A stretch of 64,000 nucleotides of DNA from CAWANF01 sp963783355 (lineage in GTDB: Bacteria; Bacteroidota; Rhodothermia; Balneolales; DATFMH01), in NCBI GenBank assembly GCA_963783355.1, contig CAWANF010000014.1:1-64000 (forward strand). The letters run 5' to 3'. The position numbers were made by a program, and so were the translations under genes. The notes under the pieces were generated by a model. That model saw only the letters and a list, made by a program, of their open reading frames with translations. It searched no databases and was not told where the DNA came from. The stretch's first letter is position 1; each line of letters opens with the position of its first letter. Of this stretch, positions 58,153-64,000 are shown one piece after another.

Positions 58153-58744
58153 GCTTAGTAAACAACATTATGTCATAAGCTTGGCTTTACTTGCTGCATT
58201 GATTTTAGCCTTCTTTCCAACCACTGCTTTTATCAGCAGACCGTACATGTTAAATACACAGCTCAGTCAGCAACATGAAAATTTGACCGGCCTTTTTACT
58301 ATCACTCCATTTAAAGCGGCTCAATATTATTCTTACAAACAGAAAAAAGCTTTTTGGATTGATGTGAGAGATGCCGAGCAATTTTCAAAATCACATTTAA
58401 AAATTGCTGTACATCAGACACTCAGTCAATTGGAAAACACGCAATGGAATCCCGATGATTTAATTTTGATATATGGTAATAATACCAGGGATGCACAGGA
58501 AGCCGTGGCCTATTTAAGACAGGTCAAAAATGCAAGGGCATTTGCGGTAGTTGGTGGTTTCCCGGCCGTCAAAAAATACCTGATAGATCCTATAGGAATT
58601 TCAGTTACGAACCGGTTATCCGATAAATCGTTAACAACTTTGATTGAATTAAGAAATAAACTTTCTGGCGAGAATGTTTCACCAGAACAGATGCTCAAGA
58701 ATTTGAAAAGCAGCAAATCCAAAGCAATTAGAGAAGGCTGCTAG
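58145..58744 (+). CDS. Membrane-anchored rhodanese-fold protein with a C-terminal AIREGC tail (operon 2)
   Basis: A 199-residue protein with an N-terminal signal anchor (HYVISLALLAALILAFFP), so the rest should be periplasmic. The rhodanese fold is shown by KKAFWIDVRDAEQFSKSHL and AFAVVGGFPAVKKYL. The active-site loop reads ILIYGNNTRDAQEA, with glycine where the cysteine should be. Read from 58145, its only cysteine is the last residue, in KSKAIREGC. The AIREGC ending is identical to that of the molybdoenzyme in the same operon, which supports a shared partner or chemistry. It overlaps the upstream gene by eight bases. Confidence 0.85.
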   Translation: MIKLSKQHYVISLALLAALILAFFPTTAFISRPYMLNTQLSQQHENLTGLFTITPFKAAQYYSYKQKKAFWIDVRDAEQFSKSHLKIAVHQTLSQLENTQWNPDDLILIYGNNTRDAQEAVAYLRQVKNARAFAVVGGFPAVKKYLIDPIGISVTNRLSDKSLTTLIELRNKLSGENVSPEQMLKNLKSSKSKAIREGC

Positions 58745-58847
58745 GCCATTATAAAGTACATTTTCAATCAGGACCCGATATTTCGCTGTATGAATTATAT
58801 TTGGCTATATTTTTATAGAATTTTTATAAACGAAATAAGGGTTTAAA

Positions 58848-59315
58848 ATGAATTTGAAAGCAATCCAGGATTATTATCCCGATGAGCTTAGCTATTGTTT
58901 TGGTTGCGGCAGGTTAAACGGGCATGGCCACCAATTAAAAAGTTATTGGGATGGGGATGAAACATTAGCACATTTTACTCCTGAACCATTTCATATTGCT
59001 ATTCCCGGATACGTTTACGGAGGATTGATTGCGTCCCTTATCGACTGCCATGGTACAGGAACAGCCGCATTAGCTTCATATAGAGCAGAAAAAAGGGAGC
59101 CGGGTACCTCGCCGCCGTTTCGTTTTGTAACGGCTTCGCTTCATATTGATTTTCTCCGGCCAACGCCACTAAATGTCGAACTCGAATTAAGGGGAAAAAT
59201 AATTGGGTTAAAAGGAAGGAAAGTCGAGTCGGAAATTACTGTATCAGCAAATAATGAAATTTGTGCACGAGGCAGAGTTGTTGCCGTACAAATGCCGGAT
59301 AGTTTCATAAAATAA
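58848..59315 (+). CDS. Hotdog-fold thioesterase, PaaI/THEM4-like
   Basis: A 155-residue hotdog-fold protein. CFGCGRLNGHGHQL, GYVYGGLIASLIDCHG and ASLHIDFLRPTPLN match the PaaI-type acyl-CoA thioesterase signature. A Cys-x-x-Cys in the N-terminal part (SYCFGCGRLNG) is unusual enough to note. It follows operon 2 after 104 bases on the same strand and may be its last member; a strong terminator follows. Confidence 0.82.
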   Translation: MNLKAIQDYYPDELSYCFGCGRLNGHGHQLKSYWDGDETLAHFTPEPFHIAIPGYVYGGLIASLIDCHGTGTAALASYRAEKREPGTSPPFRFVTASLHIDFLRPTPLNVELELRGKIIGLKGRKVESEITVSANNEICARGRVVAVQMPDSFIK

Positions 59316-59396
59316 TATGATATAAATGAAGGATATTGATTTAAGTGGAAGTCTGAGAACATATCCTGTTTGAGAGTGTATTAAAAACAGGAAATT

Positions 59397-59432
59397 AAAA
59401 GGTATTGGTCTGATCGATTAATACCTTTTTTA
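59397..59432 (+). terminator. Rho-independent terminator after the thioesterase
   Basis: Stem AAAGGTATT / AATACCTTT followed by a T-run. It probably ends the operon 2 transcript. Confidence 0.82.
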
Positions 59433-59586
59433 TTTAGGATGGAATGTTTTAACCTAGATGTAAGATTTATTATTCTGTGCTTCAAATTAACGGGAATGGA
59501 AATTATTCTTTGGTGGATCAAACTCAAAGCTTGAAACAAGTGCGGTAAAGAGCATTTTCTGAATAATTAGGGATGTTATTTTTATA

Positions 59587-60780
59587 ATGAAAACACGAGT
59601 CCATTTATATAGATTCTGTCTTGTCTTTATGCTGGTATGTGTCATTATTAGTCCATTATACGGATATCCATGTAGCCAGGGAAAAGGATGTAATCGGATT
59701 CTACCGGATAGAAAAGTCAATGATGCACCAAAGACTGATAGTTTAAAAGTGAAAAATCCGGTAATTGACTGGAATCTGGATGGAAGTTTCGAGGGAGCAT
59801 TTATACCGGAAGGGGCTATAAAATCAGGAGTCGCCTACGACCAGTTAATCCATGCCGACGCTATACTTCATACAAAACCTATGGGATTCTGGTCCGGCGG
59901 ACGCCTCTTAATTTCAGCCATACAGATTTCCAGCGGGCAGCCGTCGGCAAATGATATCGGGGATTTGCAGGTGGCAAGCAATATTTCGGCAAAACCTGCT
60001 TTGAGAATTTATGAATTATCGTATACCCAGGATTTTGCTCACAAATTTGTATTATCAGCCGGTTTTATTGATCTGAATAAGTTCTTTGTAAAGGCAGACC
60101 ATGCATCCGTCCTTTTAAATTCATCGTTTGGGATAGAACCGGATATTTCAGCTAATGTACCGGTCTCCATTTTTCCCAAACCCGGATTGGGCATTTCGGC
60201 TGCAAAATATTTCTCACACTGGAAAATCCAGGGCAGCCTGTTTCAGAATAATCCGTCCGATCGATCGGATATTTCCGTGAAAAGATATATGGCGACATTT
60301 GAAGTCGATTATCGTACGGATCGTGGACTTGCCGGATATCCGGCAATGTATAAACTGGGTCTTTGGCATCACTCGGCGTTCAGCAGCTCGCCCGGAGAAA
60401 AATCACGTACACATAATGGTTATTATCTTATAGTCCAGCAGACTATTACTAATACTGTTATGCGAAAGACGTCGATGTTTCTTCAATGGGGCTCCAGCCC
60501 AATGAACATTAGTTCGGTTCCCTATTACCTGGGATTAGGTTTGTTGATGGAGCATCCGTTTCCTTCACGTCCATACGATCAGTTTTCAGCCGGGATGGCT
60601 AAAGCGTGGACAAATAAAAAATTCTCTGATGCAGAAACAGCGTTCGAATTAACCTATCAGCTTCAGTTGGATCACTATATTTCTATTCAGCCGGATATTC
60701 AATATATCCGTCATCCTGACGGAATTTTGCAACGGAACGCCCTTGTGATATTTCTTCGTGCTTTTGTGACAATTCGCTGA
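59587..60780 (+). CDS. OprB-family outer-membrane porin
   Basis: A 397-residue protein with a signal peptide (RFCLVFMLVCVIISPLYGYP). SLNSSFGIEPDISAN and the beta-barrel pattern with SIFPKPGLGISAAKYF match the OprB carbohydrate-selective porin family. It starts the pair porin plus FTR1 (next gene, 161 bases on), so it may serve iron uptake instead of sugar uptake here. Substrate is inference. Confidence 0.75.
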   Translation: MKTRVHLYRFCLVFMLVCVIISPLYGYPCSQGKGCNRILPDRKVNDAPKTDSLKVKNPVIDWNLDGSFEGAFIPEGAIKSGVAYDQLIHADAILHTKPMGFWSGGRLLISAIQISSGQPSANDIGDLQVASNISAKPALRIYELSYTQDFAHKFVLSAGFIDLNKFFVKADHASVLLNSSFGIEPDISANVPVSIFPKPGLGISAAKYFSHWKIQGSLFQNNPSDRSDISVKRYMATFEVDYRTDRGLAGYPAMYKLGLWHHSAFSSSPGEKSRTHNGYYLIVQQTITNTVMRKTSMFLQWGSSPMNISSVPYYLGLGLLMEHPFPSRPYDQFSAGMAKAWTNKKFSDAETAFELTYQLQLDHYISIQPDIQYIRHPDGILQRNALVIFLRAFVTIR

Positions 60781-60941
60781 ATGTATTTAATAATTAAGTT
60801 AAAACACAACTTCAACCAGTCGTTGTTTTGGGAAAAAATGAAAAAAAAGATTTTTCTTGGCGATTTTTATTTTTAATTAGTCTAAATAATTAATATAATC
60901 CCCTCGTATTTGTTATTAAGATTAAATCCAGACAGTATGGG

Positions 60942-62006
60942 ATGGAAACGACTTCTTCATTAAAAATGATTGAGCTGGTTAGTTATAAACTAATCAAAAG
61001 GGGAAAGATTACTATTCTAAGACACCCTTTGTTGAAAAACGTATTAGTTTGCATCTCAGGTGTGTTATTATTATCGGTTATCCTCTGGCAGGCCATTACC
61101 GCTAAGGGAAATCCCAACCCCGCAGCTCATGGAATTTCTCCTACGGCAGGCATTATTTATACGGCCGTTCTGGTATTCCGGGAAGGCCTGGAATGCATTC
61201 TGGTGCTGACAGCGGTTATTGCCGGATTAATCAGAACGCAAAAAGTATATTGGAAACCGATAGCAAGTGGGGCCGGAGTCGGTGTATTGGCAACGATGGT
61301 GACCTGGTTCATCATTGTCGGGGTTTTATCTTTGGCTTCGAATACGGTTTCTGAAGTGAATATACAGGCTATAACAGGACTTTTGGCGATAATCGTGCTG
61401 CTCGTTGTTATGAACTGGTTTTTTCATCGAATTTACTGGACCGGTTGGATTTCATTTCATAACAAAAATAAGAAAAAGTATATCAGTTCCATAGAATCTG
61501 CGGATGATAACGAATACGATGCCGTCAAATCTATGGCTTATAAAGGACTCTTCATTTTGGGATTCGCATCGGTATACCGGGAAGGTTTTGAAGTGGATTT
61601 ATTTTTGCAAAGTATCCGGATGCAAGTTGGTACGGTACATGTCGTTATCGGGACTCTTTTTGCACTGGTTTTGATCCTGATTACAGGATATTTCACATTT
61701 ATTGCTCATCAAAAACTGCCGTACAAAAAAATGCTTGTTTTTACCGGGATTATGTTGGGTTTTGTTTTTGAGATTATGGTTGGTGAGCAGGTTAATGAGA
61801 TGCAATTAGCACACTGGATACCTACCCATACGTTCGCCGTGAATATCCCGGCATGGATGGGCACCTGGTTTTCAATTTTTAATAACTGGGAGACAGTGAT
61901 TGCCCAGGTTCTGGCAGCTGTATTTATAATAGGATCTTATTATTTAGCACAGTCAGACAAGTTTAAATCATCCGCTCATTCCCCCGTTTCGACAGTCGAT
62001 TCCTGA
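60942..62006 (+). CDS. FTR1-family iron permease
   Basis: A 354-residue integral membrane protein with about seven helices and two REGLE-type iron-site motifs, FREGLECILVLTAVIAG (about residue 80) and YREGFEVDLFLQ (about 210). FTR1 imports ferric iron with a partner oxidase in yeast or in EfeUOB systems in bacteria. No EfeO/EfeB partner is adjacent; an OprB-like porin is. A hydrophilic N-terminal 20 residues precede the first helix. Confidence 0.88.
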   Translation: METTSSLKMIELVSYKLIKRGKITILRHPLLKNVLVCISGVLLLSVILWQAITAKGNPNPAAHGISPTAGIIYTAVLVFREGLECILVLTAVIAGLIRTQKVYWKPIASGAGVGVLATMVTWFIIVGVLSLASNTVSEVNIQAITGLLAIIVLLVVMNWFFHRIYWTGWISFHNKNKKKYISSIESADDNEYDAVKSMAYKGLFILGFASVYREGFEVDLFLQSIRMQVGTVHVVIGTLFALVLILITGYFTFIAHQKLPYKKMLVFTGIMLGFVFEIMVGEQVNEMQLAHWIPTHTFAVNIPAWMGTWFSIFNNWETVIAQVLAAVFIIGSYYLAQSDKFKSSAHSPVSTVDS

Positions 62007-62045
62007 CCTCTTAGCATTCATTTTAACATTTTCTCCGGTATCTCA

Positions 62046-62100
62046 ATACTCAATACTCAATACTAATATCTCCTATCCAATATCTCCTATCCAATATCTC
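62046..62100. repeat. Heptamer array (CAATACT) and ATATCTCCTATCC copies
   Basis: Three CAATACT copies at about 62046-62067 are followed by about two copies of a 13-base ATATCTCCTATCC-type unit. On the other strand the first unit reads AGTATTG, a GAG-type relative of the other 7-mers. Confidence 0.75.
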
Positions 62101-62176
62101 TTTACACTTTTTTTCGAAATATAGAACGTCAGGCAGTTCAAAACGTGTTACCTTTACTAAAAATCGAAACGAAGGA

Positions 62177-62800
62177 ATGTTTATGAATGAATTTGATGTA
62201 AAAGCCAAAGGCTGGGACGAAAATCCCGTTCACCTGGAACGTTCACAGCATATTGCGAAGGTAATTCGCGAAAAACTACCGCTAAATAAGAAGATGAATG
62301 CCCTGGAGTATGGCAGCGGCACCGGGTTGCTGAGTTTTGAGCTGGAACCCTATCTTGGTTCCATCACAATGGCCGACAGTTCAGACGGAATGCTTGAAAT
62401 ACTGAACCAAAAGATAAAGGAAAGCAACAATCCGAATTTAAAATCCATGAAACTGGATTTGACAAAGGATTCATTCCCTGATGCCCAATATGATTTTATT
62501 TATACACAAATGACATTGCATCATGTGCAAGATATTGATGGTGTCCTGAAGAAGTTTAATGGATTGCTTAAGCCAAACGGATTTTTATGTATTGCCGATC
62601 TGGACAAAGAAGACGGCTCATTTCACGGTAAAGAAGTAACCGACGTTCATCTTGGTTTTGATCGTGATGAATTAGGCAGTAAAGTCCGGAATGCCGGGTT
62701 CGGGGATATTGCTTTTTCAACGGCTTTTACAATGAACCGGGTGACGGAATCGGGTACGTTGTCGTTTCCTATCTTTCTGATGTCAGCGAAGAAGAAATAG
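62177..62800 (+). CDS. Class I SAM-dependent methyltransferase
   Basis: A 207-residue methyltransferase with the SAM-binding motif ALEYGSGTGLLSFEL, the acidic ITMADSSDGML, and FIYTQMTLHHVQDI. KPNGFLCIADLDKEDGSFHG is the post-motif strand. Substrate unknown. Starts at 62177 or 62183 (both ATG). It is flanked by repeat-rich spacers. Confidence 0.88.
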   Translation: MFMNEFDVKAKGWDENPVHLERSQHIAKVIREKLPLNKKMNALEYGSGTGLLSFELEPYLGSITMADSSDGMLEILNQKIKESNNPNLKSMKLDLTKDSFPDAQYDFIYTQMTLHHVQDIDGVLKKFNGLLKPNGFLCIADLDKEDGSFHGKEVTDVHLGFDRDELGSKVRNAGFGDIAFSTAFTMNRVTESGTLSFPIFLMSAKKK

Positions 62801-62974
62801 GAGGAGTTGTTAGATTATTTTGAGGCACAGAGGCACAAAATTTGCCAGATACTCATCACACGCAGATCATGAGAATGAGATTTCTCTGCGTTGTTCTTCG
62901 CGTTCCCGGAAATTAATCCCTTTTTCCTGATTCTCCGAGTTTCCGTGGCAAATAGTAAAGTGTATTGAGACTCA
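62801..62974. other. Short spacer with dispersed repeat words
   Basis: Contains 'gaggcacagaggcacaaaat' and related words of the accacagag/gcacaaag type seen near 24710. No gene. Confidence 0.5.
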
Positions 62975-64000
62975 TTACAAGTTTATGCCGCGCACCCATT
63001 TTGAAATCCGGAAGTGGAAGCGGGTTCCCTGCCCCAAAACACTGTCGGCTGAAATGGGAATATTTTGAATATCTAATACCTTTTTGGCAATTGCGAGTCC
63101 CAGTCCGGATCCACCGTCATTGCGATTACGGCTCTTCTCCATCCGGTAAAATCGTTCGAATAGCAGCGGCAATTCTTCACTGGCCACACCCGGACCATTG
63201 TCTTCAACAGTAACTTCTGCTCCGGCATTAGCTTCGGATACATGTACGGTTACATTACCCTGAACAGGTGTATAACGTATGGCATTATCTATGAGATTCG
63301 TCATGGCCCGTTCAATCAGGGCGATATCTCCGTATACCATCGGAATCGCTCCCTGTGGGTTGACTCTCATGTCAATTTGCTTCTTTTTGGCGGCGGGCTG
63401 CAGTTTCATGACTACATCCTGTGCCAGTTCCGCGATAGAAAATGGCTCGGGATGCGGCTCAATTTGACGGGCATCGAGTTTGGACAGTTCGAATAAATCG
63501 GCAATAAGCGTTCCAAGTTGCTGTGTATTCCTGAAGATGGTTTCTAGGTATTGTCGGCGTTCTTCGTCACTTAAATGTTTTTCCTTCAGCATGATCGTTT
63601 CCAGGTATCCCTGGATAGAAGCTAAAGGACTACGCAGATCATGAGATATGTTGGCGACAAGTTCGCGGCGAAGCTTATCATTTTGTTTCAGTTTGTCTAA
63701 ACTGGAGACAATCGTATTGGCCATAGAATTGAAGCTGTTTGCCAGTTCCCCGATTTCGTCGCTGCTGTGTAAAACGACGCGGCGATCTAATTCACCGTTA
63801 TCAAAAGCTTTAACGGCCTGCGATACTTTGCGTAAACGGCGTGTCATGAAGGCGAAAAGGATCAACCCGATGATGCCTGTCACCAGGATCACAATCAGCA
63901 GAATTTTCAGGCTGGTACGCATGATATAACTGTTTCTTAACATATTTAAAGCCGTATCATAACGCTCACTGTTCAGAATGATGTAAACATACCCGTTATC
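62975..64000 (-). CDS. Two-component sensor histidine kinase (partial, N-terminus off the right edge)
   Basis: The frame reads through the right edge of the window without a stop; upstream of the internal ATG at 63943 it continues DNGYVYIILNSERYDTALN, so the true N-terminus lies outside. A membrane helix (SLKILLIVILVTGIIGLILFA) is followed by a HAMP linker (RRLRKVSQAVKAFDNGELDRR). The phosphoacceptor domain follows (LVANISHDLRSPLASIQGYLE), and then the ATPase (NLIDNAIRYTP, DNGPGVASEE, GSGLGLAIAKKV). The missing N-terminus should hold a periplasmic sensor domain. Confidence 0.9.
   Translation of the reverse strand, partial: DNGYVYIILNSERYDTALNMLRNSYIMRTSLKILLIVILVTGIIGLILFAFMTRRLRKVSQAVKAFDNGELDRRVVLHSSDEIGELANSFNSMANTIVSSLDKLKQNDKLRRELVANISHDLRSPLASIQGYLETIMLKEKHLSDEERRQYLETIFRNTQQLGTLIADLFELSKLDARQIEPHPEPFSIAELAQDVVMKLQPAAKKKQIDMRVNPQGAIPMVYGDIALIERAMTNLIDNAIRYTPVQGNVTVHVSEANAGAEVTVEDNGPGVASEELPLLFERFYRMEKSRNRNDGGSGLGLAIAKKVLDIQNIPISADSVLGQGTRFHFRISKWVRGINL

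Overview
The window comes from a Gram-negative member of the Bacteroidota/Ignavibacteriota/Calditrichota (FCB) group. A large secreted protein ends in a type IX secretion (T9SS) sorting domain with the NYPNPFNP motif. There is also a TonB-dependent receptor with an N-terminal carboxypeptidase-like domain, an OprB-type porin, and many dispersed intergenic repeats of kinds common in environmental FCB genomes. Base composition is moderate, and genes lie on both strands in short operons.

Layout. 0-1.5 kb: edge of a restriction/defence island (possible start of a MORC-like ATPase, a frameshifted vsr, an HNH endonuclease). 2-8.5 kb: scpB, a frameshifted rluB, a hydrolase, a TPR protein, a YgjP-type metalloprotease and two tandem small haem-oxidase-like membrane proteins, separated by repeat-rich spacers. 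8.7-12.2 kb: fatty-acid beta-oxidation (fadI, frameshifted fadJ). 12.8-18.1 kb: frameshifted T9SS protein, glycosyltransferase, and a tRNA-Val locus with four 115-bp tRNA-like repeats and a GIY-YIG nuclease gene bracketed by 55-bp direct repeats. 18.1-32.7 kb: a PAS histidine kinase, a penicillin-binding protein, purU, an aldo/keto reductase, an alcohol dehydrogenase, an Rrf2 regulator with matched palindromic operators, a TonB receptor and polX.

33.9-58.7 kb is a molybdenum-centred respiratory region. It holds molybdate uptake (modA, mop, modB, modC), a Rieske protein, a cytochrome b fused to a 12-haem cytochrome c domain, and cofactor synthesis (moaA, moaC, MOSC protein, moeA, mobA). Two paralogous operons follow, each with the order MarR regulator, Tat-exported molybdopterin oxidoreductase, ferredoxin-like subunit, membrane anchor (NrfD in the first, FdnI-like cytochrome b in the second), two half-size YeeE/YedE sulfur transporters, and a membrane-anchored rhodanese-fold protein.

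The most interesting signal is in these two operons. Both rhodanese-fold proteins lack the usual active-site cysteine, and their only cysteine is the very last residue, in a -(R/K)EGC tail. The second molybdoenzyme carries the same -AIREGC ending on a 46-residue extension that its paralogue lacks. I infer an undescribed periplasmic sulfane-sulfur relay with C-terminal cysteine arms, working with sulfur-compound reduction or oxidation and YeeE/YedE transport. The MarR regulators share two cysteines at identical positions and near-identical operators, which suggests thiol or persulfide sensing.

59.5-64 kb: OprB-like porin, FTR1 iron permease, a methyltransferase and a sensor kinase cut by the window end. 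Four genes (vsr, rluB, fadJ, the T9SS gene) are broken by single-base indels, mostly in homopolymers, which may be assembly errors rather than true decay.
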